64,000 nt of DNA from Achromobacter spanius (lineage in GTDB: Bacteria; Pseudomonadota; Gammaproteobacteria; Burkholderiales; Burkholderiaceae_B). Where the stretch lies: positions 2,170,001-2,234,000 of the forward strand of contig NZ_CP121261.1 of the NCBI RefSeq assembly GCF_029637605.1, given 5' to 3'. Below, in pieces: positions 36,110 to 44,980 of this stretch. The position numbers were made by a program, and so were the translations under genes. Within the stretch, counting starts at the first letter, position 1. Each line of letters opens with the position of its first letter. Below the pieces are notes generated by a model. It saw only the letters and a list, made by a program, of their open reading frames with translations, was not told where the DNA came from and ran no database searches.

Positions 36110-36118
36110 GACGGCGGC

Positions 36119-37291
36119 TTACTCGATGATGTTGAAATCGTTCAGATATTCGGTCTTCAGCGTCAGCCCCAGCCCGGGCTTGTTGTCGTCCAGGTCGATA
36201 AATCCTTCCTTGGCCACCGGCTCGCCGTCGAAAATGTAGTAGAACAACTCGTTGCCGACTTCCACATCAAACATCGGAAAGTACTCGCTCATGGGCGAGG
36301 CCAGCGTGCTCATCGTCAGGTGGTAGTTGTGCATCTGGCCGGCATGCGGAATGACCGGCACGCTGTAGGCTTCGCACAGCGCGTTGATCTTGTGCGCCGC
36401 CGTGATGCCGCCCACGCGGTTGGTGTCGTACTGCACCACCGACACTGCCTTCCTGTCCAGCAGTTGCTTGAACCCATACAGCGAAAATTCGTGCTCGCCG
36501 CCCGAGATCGGAATCGAGGTCAGTTGGTTCAGCTCGGCGTAGCCGTCGATGTCATCCGCAATCACAGGCTCTTCCAGCCAGCGCGGCTCAAACTTTTCAA
36601 GCTTGGGCAGGATGCGCTTGGCGTATTCCAGGTTCCAGCCCATATAGCATTCCAGCATCAGGTCCGTGTCGTAGCCGATGACTTCGCGGATGGCCTCCAC
36701 CGATTTCAGGTTCTCGACCACGCCCTTTTGCAAATGCGCGGGCCCATAGCCAAAGCGCATCTTGAACGCGGTGAAGCCCTGGTCCAGATAGGTTTGCGCC
36801 TCGTCCTGCATGGCTTTCAGGTCGGTGCGGTACAGCTTGGAGTAATAGACGGGAATCTTCTCCTTGGTGCGCCCGCCCAGGAGCTTGAAGACGGGCTTGC
36901 CCACCGACTTGCCCAGGATGTCCCAGATAGCCAGGTCCACGCCGGAAATCGCCGCCATCGTCACGCCCTTGCGGCCCCACGCATGCGTGGCGCGGTACAT
37001 GCGCTGCCACAGGTATTCGTAGTCCCAGGGGTCCTGTCCCACCACCAGGGGCGACAGGTACTGGTCGATGATGGTCTTGGCCACGCGCGGGGCCAGCGCC
37101 ACATTGCCCAGCCCGACGATGCCGTCGTCCGTTTCCACTTCCACCACCGTCCAGCCATGAAAGCGGAACGTGCTCATGGTTTCCTCGCGTGAATAGAGCA
37201 GGTCCATGGCGTTGGAGCAGAAGTTGCCTTGCGGCGGCACGGTCTTGCCGGTCCATTCAAAAACGCGGGCGCGGACGGATTTGATCTTCAT
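36119..37291 (-). CDS. Enolase-superfamily sugar-acid dehydratase, L-rhamnonate dehydratase-like
   Basis: This 390-residue enolase-superfamily enzyme carries metal ligands in MLECYMGWN (Asp/Glu series) and [10 protein letters not shown], then [14 protein letters not shown] and the catalytic-His segment [12 protein letters not shown]. The GEHE and [10 protein letters not shown] motifs are those of the rhamnonate dehydratase subgroup. It would remove water from an aldonate to give a 2-keto-3-deoxy acid. The true substrate may be another six- or five-carbon aldonate. The ATG at 37291 was chosen from the family N-terminus [13 protein letters not shown]. Confidence 0.87.
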   Translation of the reverse strand: MKIKSVRARVFEWTGKTVPPQGNFCSNAMDLLYSREETMSTFRFHGWTVVEVETDDGIVGLGNVALAPRVAKTIIDQYLSPLVVGQDPWDYEYLWQRMYRATHAWGRKGVTMAAISGVDLAIWDILGKSVGKPVFKLLGGRTKEKIPVYYSKLYRTDLKAMQDEAQTYLDQGFTAFKMRFGYGPAHLQKGVVENLKSVEAIREVIGYDTDLMLECYMGWNLEYAKRILPKLEKFEPRWLEEPVIADDIDGYAELNQLTSIPISGGEHEFSLYGFKQLLDRKAVSVVQYDTNRVGGITAAHKINALCEAYSVPVIPHAGQMHNYHLTMSTLASPMSEYFPMFDVEVGNELFYYIFDGEPVAKEGFIDLDDNKPGLGLTLKTEYLNDFNIIE

Positions 37292-37304
37292 GGTGTGATC
37301 CTGT

Positions 37305-38330
37305 TCAAACAAAAGAGGTTCGGTGCGATGCGCCCATGCGGCAGGCGATCAGGAACGCCTGCCAGGTGGCGTCCACATTGGCGCGGCCCTGGCCCGCGAT
37401 GTCGTAGGCAGTGCCGTGCGCGGGCGTGGTGATGGGAATGGGCAGGCCGCCCTGCACCGTGACGCCGCGCGAAAAGCCCAGCAGCTTGATCGCGATCTGC
37501 CCCTGGTCGTGATACATGGTGACAATCGCCTGGAACTGGCCGGCCTGCGCTTTCAAGAAAATCGTGTCGGCGGGAAACGGCCCCTGCACCGGCAGCCCTT
37601 CCTCGTTCATCTGGCGCACGGCGGGCTCGATGATGTCGACTTCTTCGCGCCCGCATGTGCCGCCGTCACCGCCGTGCGGGTTGAAGGCCGCCACCGCCAC
37701 GCGCGGCGCGGCGATGCCATTGGCCTGCAATGACCGATAGATCAGGCGCGTGGCGGCCTTGATGCCGTCAACGCTAAGCGCGGCGGCGGCGTCCTTGAGC
37801 GGAATGTGTGACGACACGCGCGAGGTCCATAGATCGCCCAGCGTATTGAATTCACAGAAGTAGCCGGTCACGCCCAGGTACTGAGCAAAGTGATGCAGCT
37901 CGTCGTCGTGCCGCAAGCCGCCCTGCTTCATGGCGTACTTGTTCAAGGGCGCAAAGCAGATGGCGTCGATATGCCCGTTGCGCGCCGCGTCCATGCAAGC
38001 GTTCAGTACTTGCAGCACCGACGCGCCGCCGGGCGCCTCGGCCTGCCCCACGGTCACCTGGTCGGCCCGCACGGTGTCCATGGCCAGCCATGCGGGCTGG
38101 TGGGTATCGGCGCGGCTTCGCACCGCGGCCATGCTGTCCACGGCTTGCGTCGGCACCTGCACGCCCGCCACGCGCTGGCCTTCGCGCCACAACCAGGCAT
38201 CGCCCACCAGCACGATGTTGGCGCGCTCGCACGCTTCGGGTCGGGCCAGCAGGCGGGCGATCAGCTCGGCGCCGATGCCGGCCGGGTCGCCCAGGGTCAG
38301 GGCAATAACGGGTTTTTGCTGCGTGTCCAT
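37305..38330 (-). CDS. PdxA2-type 4-phosphate dehydrogenase
   Basis: This 341-residue member of the PdxA family has [12 protein letters not shown] at the N-terminus, metal/phosphate-site motifs NPHGGDGG and [15 protein letters not shown], and the NAD-binding end [18 protein letters not shown]. PdxA proper makes vitamin B6; PdxA2 paralogues oxidise D-threonate or D-erythronate 4-phosphates. The catabolic setting favours PdxA2, yet no DUF1537-type sugar-acid kinase gene is present nearby. It follows the Bug receptor gene by 6 bp and precedes the dehydratase by 13 bp. Confidence 0.88.
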   Translation of the reverse strand: MDTQQKPVIALTLGDPAGIGAELIARLLARPEACERANIVLVGDAWLWREGQRVAGVQVPTQAVDSMAAVRSRADTHQPAWLAMDTVRADQVTVGQAEAPGGASVLQVLNACMDAARNGHIDAICFAPLNKYAMKQGGLRHDDELHHFAQYLGVTGYFCEFNTLGDLWTSRVSSHIPLKDAAAALSVDGIKAATRLIYRSLQANGIAAPRVAVAAFNPHGGDGGTCGREEVDIIEPAVRQMNEEGLPVQGPFPADTIFLKAQAGQFQAIVTMYHDQGQIAIKLLGFSRGVTVQGGLPIPITTPAHGTAYDIAGQGRANVDATWQAFLIACRMGASHRTSFV

Positions 38331-38336
38331 GTCAGG

Positions 38337-39329
38337 TCATTCCACGGAAATGTTGTTCTTCTTGATGATGCTGGCGTAGCGCTGGTTCTCGGCGGTATGA
38401 AACTGCGCGAACTGCGCCTGGCTCATCGGGGTGATGTCCGCGCCGATCGCCAGCAGCCGGGCCTGCGTTTCAGGCAGGGCCAGGATCTGGTTCACGTCAT
38501 CGTGGATGCGCTTCTGGATGGCGGCGGGCGTGCTGGCCGGCATGTAGATGCCGTACCAGGCGCTCATCTCCACGCCGGGCACACCGGCCTCGGCCATGGT
38601 GGGCACATCGGGAAGCTGGGGATTGCGGCGGGCGCTCAGCACCGCCAGCGCCCGCACTTTGCCGCTCTTGATATGCGGGATGACGGACGACGCCGTTTCA
38701 AACGCCATCTGCACCTGTCCGCCCATCAGGTCCACCATGGCGGGGCCGCTGCCGCGATACGGAATGTGCGTCATCTGCACGCCCGTGGCGTCCTTGAACA
38801 ATTCGGCGGCAATGTGCTGCGTGCTGCCCGAGCCGCTGCTGGCGAAATTGAATTCGCCCGGACGTTGCTTGATCAGCGCAATAAGCGCCTGCACGGACTC
38901 GGCGGGCACCTGGTTGTTGACCACCAGGATGTTCGGCACCGCCCCCACGAACACCACCGGCGTCAGGTCACGGTCATTGTCGTAACCCAGCTTCAGCAGA
39001 TGCGGGGCGATGGCGTGGGCGGTCGAGACCCCCATCACCATGGTATGGCTGTCGGCCGACTTCGCCGCCTGGTCCGCCGCCAGCGTGTTGGAGGCGCCCG
39101 GCTTGTTTTCCACCACCACGGTCTGTTTCAGCATCGGGCCCAGGCGGTCAGCCACGGCGCGTGCCATGGCGTCGGTGCCGCCGCCGGGCGCGGAGCCCAC
39201 CAACAGGCGCAGGGGTTTGTTCGGCCAGTCGGCGTTTTGCGCCTGGGCGGGTGCCAGGCTTGTCAGGCACAGCGCGGCGGCGGCCAGGGCGGCGAAGGCG
39301 CGAATGGCGCGGCTCTTACGGATCTTCAT
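38337..39329 (-). CDS. Bug/TctC-family solute receptor
   Basis: This 330-residue periplasmic binding protein has a signal peptide ending PAQAQ. Bug family marks are WPNKPLRLLVGSAPGGGTD, VVENKPGASNTLAADQAAK, FASSGSGSTQHIAAELFK, and IPYRGSGPAMVDLMGGQVQ. It heads the sugar-acid operon, so it probably binds the operon's substrate, an aldonate. No TctA/TctB membrane components are nearby, which is common for Bug genes. The LysR gene is divergent from it. Confidence 0.92.
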   Translation of the reverse strand: MKIRKSRAIRAFAALAAAALCLTSLAPAQAQNADWPNKPLRLLVGSAPGGGTDAMARAVADRLGPMLKQTVVVENKPGASNTLAADQAAKSADSHTMVMGVSTAHAIAPHLLKLGYDNDRDLTPVVFVGAVPNILVVNNQVPAESVQALIALIKQRPGEFNFASSGSGSTQHIAAELFKDATGVQMTHIPYRGSGPAMVDLMGGQVQMAFETASSVIPHIKSGKVRALAVLSARRNPQLPDVPTMAEAGVPGVEMSAWYGIYMPASTPAAIQKRIHDDVNQILALPETQARLLAIGADITPMSQAQFAQFHTAENQRYASIIKKNNISVE

Positions 39330-39386
39330 GGTTTGTCTCCTTGATATTTCTTCGCCGCTTACGGCTTTTGTTGTGAAGCCATCTTA

Positions 39387-39416
39387 GAAACATCGCCTGT
39401 TTCCGTAAAATGAAAC
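39387..39416. promoter_or_regulatory. Candidate LysR operator: triple GAAAC/GTTTC array
   Basis: Between the divergent Bug receptor and LysR genes, GAAAC (39387), GTTTC (39399) and GAAAC (39412) form two overlapping inverted repeats spaced by 7 and 8 bases. LysR-type regulators bind such interrupted palindromes in the shared promoter, which makes this the best operator candidate. Confidence 0.5.
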
Positions 39417-39450
39417 TTTTGCACCAATCGTTCACTACAGGCGATCAATC

Positions 39451-40386
39451 ATGGACCGCACTTTGAATGTTCCCGCCCTGCTTTCGCGGCTGCGCATGCG
39501 CCAGATCGTGCTGTTGCTGGCCATCGACGAACGCGGCACGCTGCGGGCCGCGGCGTCGCAACTGAACATGACCCAATCGGCCGCCAGCAAAATGCTGCAC
39601 GAACTGGAACTGGCGCTGGGGCAGCCGCTGTTTGAACGGGTGGGACGCGGGCTGGCGCTGACGCCGGCCGGCGCCTGCGTGATGGGGTATTTCCGGGGCA
39701 TGCGCGGCACCATGTCGTCGCTGGCGCGCGAGCTAGACGAACTGCGGCTGGGCAGCGCCGGCAAGCTGTTCATCGGCAGCATCATGGCGGCGTCGCCCGG
39801 GCACCTGACCGATGCGCTGCTGCGCTTGAAGCAGACCTATCCGCTGCTCGCCGTAGAGATAGCCACCGGCACCAGCGACCTGCTGATCACCCGCTTGAAC
39901 GAGGGCAAGCTGGATGTGGTGATCGGCCGAATGCTGACCCTGTCGGATCGCAACTACGTGTTCCGGCCGATCGGCGACGAGGCGCTGTCCGTGATCGCGG
40001 CGGTGGACCATCCGCTGGCCGCGCCGCAGTCCGTGCATAAGCGCCTGGACTTTGAGGCGATGCTCGCGTATCCCTGGATTCTGCAACCGCACGGCAGCCC
40101 GATGCGCGACGTGATCGAACAGGAATTCCGGTCGCACAACGTAGCGACCCCGCCCGGGCTGATCGAATCGGCGTCCATCCTGACGACCACCAACCTGGCG
40201 ATGAAGTCGCACATGCTGGGCGTGATTCCGGAATCGGTTGCCAGCCGGTACGCGGCGCATGGCCTGTTGGCGATATTGCCCTACCAGATTCGCCAAACGC
40301 TGACCGCCTTCGGCAGCATCGTGCCGCGCGACCGTCCCTTGAGCGCGGCCGGGCAGCACTTTATCGACTTGCTGCACGACAATTGA
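39451..40386 (+). CDS. LysR-family regulator of the sugar-acid operon
   Basis: This 311-residue LysR protein has an N-terminal winged helix (RMRQIVLLLAIDERGTLRA, then ASQLNMTQSAASKMLHELE) and a C-terminal ligand domain (KLFIGSIMAASPGHLTDALL). The layout resembles GbpR-like galactose-binding-protein regulators, which control sugar uptake. It is divergent from the Bug receptor gene by 121 bp, so it very likely controls the operon 35135-39329. Confidence 0.9.
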   Translation: MDRTLNVPALLSRLRMRQIVLLLAIDERGTLRAAASQLNMTQSAASKMLHELELALGQPLFERVGRGLALTPAGACVMGYFRGMRGTMSSLARELDELRLGSAGKLFIGSIMAASPGHLTDALLRLKQTYPLLAVEIATGTSDLLITRLNEGKLDVVIGRMLTLSDRNYVFRPIGDEALSVIAAVDHPLAAPQSVHKRLDFEAMLAYPWILQPHGSPMRDVIEQEFRSHNVATPPGLIESASILTTTNLAMKSHMLGVIPESVASRYAAHGLLAILPYQIRQTLTAFGSIVPRDRPLSAAGQHFIDLLHDN

Positions 40387-40487
40387 CGATGATGCTTGCG
40401 CGTTAGCGGAAAATTAGCGGAATTTACCAACGCCGAGACGTACAATCGCCGATTGCGCAACCCGCGCGTTTTACCCGAGGTTTCCCC

Positions 40488-40829
40488 GTGAGTGCATTGC
40501 CCGCCTGCCCGTCCTGCCAATCCGAATACACCTACGAAGACGGCGGCCTCTACATCTGCCCGGAATGCGCGCATGAGTGGTCGGCCCAAGATACCGCCGC
40601 TGTCGTCGAAGAAGCCCGCGTCTACCGCGATTCAGCCGGCAACGTGCTTCAAGACGGCGACACCATCACCGTCATCAAGGACCTGAAGCTCAAGGGCTCA
40701 AGCGGCGTGGTGAAGATGGGCACGAAGGTCAAGGGCATCCGCCTGGTCGACAGCGACCACGACATCGATTGCAAGATCGACGGCTTTGGCCAGATGAGCC
40801 TCAAGTCGGAATTCGTGAAAAAGATCTGA
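40488..40829 (+). CDS. phnA: PhnA/YjdM zinc-ribbon protein (GTG start)
   Basis: This 113-residue protein has an N-terminal zinc ribbon ([21 protein letters not shown]) and the C-terminal PhnA domain ([20 protein letters not shown], then [20 protein letters not shown]). Despite its name, it lies outside the phosphonate-cleavage pathway in most genomes; its role is unclear. GTG at 40488 was chosen as the family N-terminus [11 protein letters not shown] large hairpin follows at 40837. Confidence 0.9.
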   Translation: MSALPACPSCQSEYTYEDGGLYICPECAHEWSAQDTAAVVEEARVYRDSAGNVLQDGDTITVIKDLKLKGSSGVVKMGTKVKGIRLVDSDHDIDCKIDGFGQMSLKSEFVKKI

Positions 40830-40836
40830 CCCCACG

Positions 40837-40873
40837 CGCCCACCCGGGCGGCACCGCGCCGCGCGGGTGGGCG
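40837..40873. terminator. GC-rich hairpin, possible bidirectional terminator
   Basis: A perfect 10-bp inverted repeat (CGCCCACCCG with CGGGTGGGCG) encloses a 17-base, itself GC-rich loop. It lies between the convergent phnA and cco-cluster genes. There is no T-run, so strength is uncertain. Confidence 0.45.
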
Positions 40874-40892
40874 GCCATTCAAGGCTGCGAAT

Positions 40893-41129
40893 TCAAAGAT
40901 CTTCGTCTTCCGCCGCTTTGGGCATCAGGTACGCCGTGAGCGTGCTGGACATGCCCGCCATCACCCACAGCACGAAGAACGACACCGTGTAAAAGCCCAC
41001 GCGCCCGGTGGGCACGTGCCCGAAGATCGCCACATCCAGCGGGTCGATCAGCGCGAAGATCAGCGCGCTGCCTATCCCGGCCGCCAGGAACGACGGCCAC
41101 AGAATCCACATCAATGAACGCAGGCCCAT
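40893..41129 (-). CDS. Small conserved membrane protein at the end of the cbb3 cluster
   Basis: This 78-residue protein has two membrane helices (PSFLAAGIGSALIFALI and VGFYTVSFFVLWVMAGMSS) and an acidic tail. I do not recognise its family. Its place as the last gene of the cco operon, 15 bp after the FixH-like gene, suggests a part in assembling or stabilising the oxidase. Confidence 0.72.
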   Translation of the reverse strand: MGLRSLMWILWPSFLAAGIGSALIFALIDPLDVAIFGHVPTGRVGFYTVSFFVLWVMAGMSSTLTAYLMPKAAEDEDL

Positions 41130-41144
41130 CTGTGCTCTCCCTGC

Positions 41145-41381
41145 TTAAGGCTTGGCTTGCGCGGCGCCCGCGCCCTCGCTCGCCGGGGGTGCAACCTGTT
41201 CGATGACCAGGCCGCGCTTGACCACGCCGTCCTGGATAGGCTCGTGGATGAAGTTGCTGTAGGCGAAGTAGATCGTGACAAAGCATCCGATCATGGCCGC
41301 GAACGGGCCGGCCATCAGAATCCACGGCCAGGGTTCCTGGTACCAGGGTTTCGGGATCGGGGCGTGTTGGGCAAGTGTCAT
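41145..41381 (-). CDS. ccoH: Short FixH/CcoH-like protein
   Basis: This 78-residue protein opens KPWYQEPWPWILMAGPFAAM, the conserved FixH/CcoH N-terminus with its one membrane helix, and retains the short block GVVKRGLVIEQ. The periplasmic beta domain of ordinary FixH (about 150-170 residues in all) is missing; only an Ala/Pro-rich end follows. CcoH helps assemble cbb3 oxidase. It follows ccoG by 18 bp. This is a truncated or minimal version; the gene is intact, with no sign of a frameshift. Confidence 0.78.
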   Translation of the reverse strand: MTLAQHAPIPKPWYQEPWPWILMAGPFAAMIGCFVTIYFAYSNFIHEPIQDGVVKRGLVIEQVAPPASEGAGAAQAKP

Positions 41382-41399
41382 GAGCAGTCCTTGGCGGGC

Positions 41400-42890
41400 T
41401 TAATCGGGTACGTAGAAACTGGCGGCTTCGTCGGTCTGGATGGACCGGTTTTCGCCGTCGTGGCCGCGCGCGCGCAGCGTGATGGGATGGGCGCCAGGTT
41501 CCACGCCCGCGGGCGCCCGGATCACCATGGGCACCAGCTTGTTGGCCGCCGCTTCCACGTCGACCGTGTCCGAGCCTGCGCGGCCGGCCATCACTTGCAG
41601 GCCGGGCATGCCGTCGGCCGACAGGCGCAGCCGCATTGCCGTGTCCGACGTGTTGATGATTTGCAGGCGGTAGACGTTTTCAATCTGGCCACCCGCCACT
41701 TCGCGCCCCAGCGCGCCCCGGTCGCGGATGACGTCCACCCGCAAGGGGTTGCGCATCGCCAGCGAGGCAACAAACGCCACGGCAAGGATCAGGATCAGCG
41801 TGCCGTAGATCAGCACGCGCGGGCGCAACAGATGCGAACGCGCGCTTTGGGCGCTCAGGCCGTCTTGCATGGCGCGGTCCGACGTGTACCGAATCAACCC
41901 GGGTTCGTACTGCATCTTGTCCATGACCTGTTCGCAGGCGTCGATACAGGCGCCGCAGCCGATGCACATGTATTGCAGGCCGTCGCGGATGTCGATGCCG
42001 GTGGGGCAGACCTGCACGCACAGGCTGCAATCCACGCAGTCACCCATGCCGGCCGCCTTGTGGTCGACCTTGCGCGAGCGCCCGCCACGCGGGTCGCCAC
42101 GGCGCTTGTCATAGGTCACGACGAAGGTGTCGGGGTCCACCATGACGCTCTGGAAGCGGGCGTACGGGCACATGTACTTGCACACGGATTCGCGCATGAA
42201 GCCCGCGTTGCCCCAGGTGGCAAAGCCGTAGAACAGCATCCAGAACCATTGCCACGGGCCCAGTTGCAGCGTGTACAGTTCATGGCCCAGTTCGCGGATG
42301 GGCGCGAAATAGCCGATGAAGGTGGACCCCGTCCACCAGGCCAGCGCAATCCACAAAAAGTGCTTGGTAATTTTCAGGCGTGCCTTGCGCAGGCTCCACG
42401 GCGACTCGTCCAGGCGAATGCGCGCAATGCGGTCGCCTTCGACCTTGCGCTCGATCCACATGAAGATTTCGGTGTAAACGGTTTGCGGACAGGCGTAGCC
42501 GCAGAACAGCCGGCCCGCCACGGCGGTGAACAGGAACAGCGCCAGCGCCGAGATCACCAGCAGCACGGCCAGGTACACCACGTCTTGCGGCCACAGCACC
42601 AACCCGAACAGGTAGAACTTGCGCGCGCCCAGGTCGAACAGCACGGCCTGGCGGCCATTCCATTGCAGCCAGGGCAAGCCGTAGAAGATGAGCTGGGTGA
42701 TGAACACGAACGCAATGCGCCAGCGGGCGAAGATGCCGCTGACGGATCGCGGATAGATCTTGCTGCGCACGCCCGCCAGCGTCTGCTCCAGGGTTTCAGC
42801 CCCGGGGCGTGGCGGCCGGGTGTGCGGGCGCCAGGGCGGCGGGTCGCCGCCAGGCGGCGTGCCCACGCTTGCGGTTGACCCATCATCCAT
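41400..42890 (-). CDS. ccoG: Cytochrome cbb3 oxidase accessory protein CcoG (FixG/RdxA)
   Basis: This 496-residue polyferredoxin has five or so membrane helices and two iron-sulfur cysteine clusters (CVDCSLCVQVCP and CIGCGACIDAC). Upstream cysteine motifs are RLFCGYACPQTVYTE and VCKYMCPYARFQSVM. The C-terminal ~120 residues form an immunoglobulin-like FixG domain after the last helix. CcoG is thought to reduce copper(II) for insertion into the CuB site. It follows ccoP by 78 bp. Confidence 0.95.
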   Translation of the reverse strand: MDDGSTASVGTPPGGDPPPWRPHTRPPRPGAETLEQTLAGVRSKIYPRSVSGIFARWRIAFVFITQLIFYGLPWLQWNGRQAVLFDLGARKFYLFGLVLWPQDVVYLAVLLVISALALFLFTAVAGRLFCGYACPQTVYTEIFMWIERKVEGDRIARIRLDESPWSLRKARLKITKHFLWIALAWWTGSTFIGYFAPIRELGHELYTLQLGPWQWFWMLFYGFATWGNAGFMRESVCKYMCPYARFQSVMVDPDTFVVTYDKRRGDPRGGRSRKVDHKAAGMGDCVDCSLCVQVCPTGIDIRDGLQYMCIGCGACIDACEQVMDKMQYEPGLIRYTSDRAMQDGLSAQSARSHLLRPRVLIYGTLILILAVAFVASLAMRNPLRVDVIRDRGALGREVAGGQIENVYRLQIINTSDTAMRLRLSADGMPGLQVMAGRAGSDTVDVEAAANKLVPMVIRAPAGVEPGAHPITLRARGHDGENRSIQTDEAASFYVPD

Positions 42891-42968
42891 ATGCTGCTCC
42901 GTACGGTGAATCCGATGATGTGGGGCCGGCCGTGCGCGGCCCGCCCCACCTAAGCGCCGCTGGCCGAC

Positions 42969-44033
42969 TTACTTGACCAAGGGCGCGGTGCCGACTGCGA
43001 CGGTGCCGACCGCCGCGGTATCGACCGCCGGGGTTCCTGCCGCCGGGGTATCGACCGCTTTGGTATCGACGGCCTTGGTATCAACCGCCTTGGCATCAAC
43101 CGCCTGCGCTTCTCCCGCAGCGTCGGGCTTGTTCGACAAGCCCCACACCCAGGCCGTCAACACCTTGATCTGTTCAGGATTCAGGATGTGCTCGTGCGCG
43201 GGCATGCGGTTGTCGCGACCGTCCAGGATGGTCTTCACGATCGACGCTTCCGACGACCCGTACAGCCACACGTCGTCGGTCAGGTTGGGCGCGCCCATCA
43301 GTTGGTTGCCCTTGCCGTCCACGCCGTGGCAGGCCACACAGAAGTTGCCGAACTCGCGCTTGCCACGAAACACGCGAATGGGGTCCGCCGTCAGGCCCGA
43401 CAAGGAACGCACGTACTGCGCGATGTCGCCCGCCGCCTTGGCGTCAATGGCAGACTTCCAGGGCGGCATTACGCCATGGCGGCCTTCCTTGATGGTCTTC
43501 ATGATGACTTCCGGCGAACCGCCGTGCAGCCAGTCGCCATCGGTCAGGTTGGGAAAGCTGGGGCCGCCCTTGGCGTCCGAGCCATGGCATTGCGCGCAGT
43601 TGTTCAGGAACAGGCGCTGGCCGATTTCACGGGCGCCCATGTCTTGCGCAATCTGCGGCACGGTCATGGTTTCAAAACGCGCGTAGATGGGGCGCACGGC
43701 GTTGGCCATCTGGGCCTGGTGCCGCGCCACTTCTTCCGTGCTGCTGTAGCCCAGCTGGCCCTTGTACGAGCCCAGCCCCGGCATGAAGAACAGATAGCCC
43801 AGCGCGAACAGGCAGGCCAGCAGGTACATCCACGTCCACCACGTGGGAACGGGGTTGTTCAGTTCGGTCAGGTCGCCATCCCACACGTGGCCGGTGTCTT
43901 CCACCTGCCCGGCGGCAGGCTTGGCGCCCAGCCAGCGGCGCTGCGTGTACAGCAGCCACACGCACCAGAGCACGCCGCCCACGGCGACCACCGAAATGAA
44001 TATCCCCCAGAAGCCATTGACGAAATCGCTCAT
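42969..44033 (-). CDS. ccoP: Cytochrome cbb3 oxidase subunit III, dihaem CcoP
   Basis: This 354-residue protein has a membrane region of two helices (GIFISVVAVGGVLWCVWLLY; TWMYLLACLFALGYLFF) and two cytochrome c modules with CAQCH and CVACH haem-binding sites. Axial methionines lie in HGVMPPW and DNRMPAHEHIL. The last ~45 residues are an added VDTKA-type repeat tail absent from most CcoP. Its ATG overlaps the ccoQ stop. Confidence 0.95.
   Translation of the reverse strand: MSDFVNGFWGIFISVVAVGGVLWCVWLLYTQRRWLGAKPAAGQVEDTGHVWDGDLTELNNPVPTWWTWMYLLACLFALGYLFFMPGLGSYKGQLGYSSTEEVARHQAQMANAVRPIYARFETMTVPQIAQDMGAREIGQRLFLNNCAQCHGSDAKGGPSFPNLTDGDWLHGGSPEVIMKTIKEGRHGVMPPWKSAIDAKAAGDIAQYVRSLSGLTADPIRVFRGKREFGNFCVACHGVDGKGNQLMGAPNLTDDVWLYGSSEASIVKTILDGRDNRMPAHEHILNPEQIKVLTAWVWGLSNKPDAAGEAQAVDAKAVDTKAVDTKAVDTPAAGTPAVDTAAVGTVAVGTAPLVK
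42985..43108. repeat. 15-bp coding minisatellite in ccoP tail
   Basis: About eight degenerate 15-bp units (consensus near GGTATCGACCGCC plus two bases) encode the VDTKA/VDTPA/VGTVA pentapeptide tail of CcoP. Unit length keeps the frame when copies are gained or lost. Confidence 0.75.
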
Positions 44034-44206
44034 GATCGATTCGCTCCATCTTGTTGTGCCTGGCCGAATTCATCGGGCAGGGCGAACGGCAACAGGGCCG
44101 CATCGCGGTTGGCGCCCTGGCGGCCGCGCGAGCAGGCCCACCAGACGATGCCGAAAAAGGTCGCCATCGAAATGGCGGTAACGATTGCGCTCAGGTAAGC
44201 CACCAT
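44030..44206 (-). CDS. ccoQ: Cytochrome cbb3 oxidase small subunit CcoQ
   Basis: This 58-residue protein has one membrane helix (SAIVTAISMATFFGIVWWAC) followed by a short polar tail containing RGANRDAALLPFALPDEF. Size, helix and place between ccoO and ccoP are those of CcoQ/FixQ. It was found by direct translation: the ATG at 44206 lies 2 bases after the ccoO stop, and its stop overlaps the ccoP ATG (ATGA). Confidence 0.9.
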   Translation of the reverse strand: MVAYLSAIVTAISMATFFGIVWWACSRGRQGANRDAALLPFALPDEFGQAQQDGANRS

Positions 44207-44208
44207 GA

Positions 44209-44970
44209 TCAGCCTCCCGTGGCCGGTTGTGTGACCGCCTGCTCGGCGGGTTGCACAGCGGACTGCGCGGCCGATTCAGCGGCCTTCCTGGCCTCTTCCG
44301 CCTTCCTGGCCTCTTCCGCCTGCTTGGCTTCGGCCGCCTGCTTGGCGCGGCGCACGCCCACGCCCAGGCTTTGCAGGTAATCCACCAGCGCGTCCTCTTC
44401 CGTCTTGCCTTCGATTTCCTTCGGCGCGGCGGCGATCTGTTCATCCGTGTACGGCACGCCCAGCGTGCGCAAGGCACGCATGCGCTCGGCCACGTTCTGG
44501 CCGGTGATCACCGTCTTTTGCAGCCAGGGATAGGCGGGCATGTTCGATTCCGGCACCACCTTGCGCGGGTCGCGCAAGTGGATGCGGTGCCAATCGTCGG
44601 AATAGCGTTCCCCCACGCGCGCCAGGTCGGGCCCGGTGCGCTTGGAACCCCACAGGAACGGGTGGTCGAAGACCGATTCCGCCGCCGTCGAATACGACCC
44701 ATAGCGTTGCACTTCGGCGGCCAGCACGCGCACTTGTTGCGAATGGCAGCCCACGCAGCCTTCACGGATGTATACGTCGCGGCCCATCAGCCGCAGCGGG
44801 CTGTAGGGCTCGACGCCCGCCACGGGCTGGGTGGTGCTGTGCTGGAAGAACAGCGGAATGATCTGAACCAGGCCCGCGAAGGACACCACCAGGATGCTCG
44901 CGATGATCATCCAGCCGATGTTCTTCTCAAGCGTCTGGTGAGAAAAGAAGCCGGTTTTATTGTTGGCCAT
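44209..44970 (-). CDS. ccoO: Cytochrome cbb3 oxidase subunit II, monohaem CcoO
   Basis: This 253-residue protein has an N-terminal membrane anchor ([20 protein letters not shown]), a haem c site [10 protein letters not shown] with conserved YIREGCVG before it, and an axial Met in [10 protein letters not shown]. The last ~50 residues are an added Ala/Glu/Lys-rich, coiled-coil-like tail ([14 protein letters not shown]). The ATG at 44970 follows GAGG. It lies 10 bp downstream of ccoN. Confidence 0.95.
   Translation of the reverse strand: MANNKTGFFSHQTLEKNIGWMIIASILVVSFAGLVQIIPLFFQHSTTQPVAGVEPYSPLRLMGRDVYIREGCVGCHSQQVRVLAAEVQRYGSYSTAAESVFDHPFLWGSKRTGPDLARVGERYSDDWHRIHLRDPRKVVPESNMPAYPWLQKTVITGQNVAERMRALRTLGVPYTDEQIAAAPKEIEGKTEEDALVDYLQSLGVGVRRAKQAAEAKQAEEARKAEEARKAAESAAQSAVQPAEQAVTQPATGG
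44285..44338. repeat. 18-bp coding minisatellite in ccoO tail
   Basis: Two identical 18-bp units (44285-44302 and 44303-44320) and one diverged unit (44321-44338) encode the hexapeptide AEEARK-type repeat of the CcoO tail. Confidence 0.8.
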
Positions 44971-44980
44971 GATGTCCTCG

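Noticed and set aside
42985-43108. CRISPR array
   Set aside because: The units are contiguous 15-bp coding repeats without spacers, in frame with ccoP.
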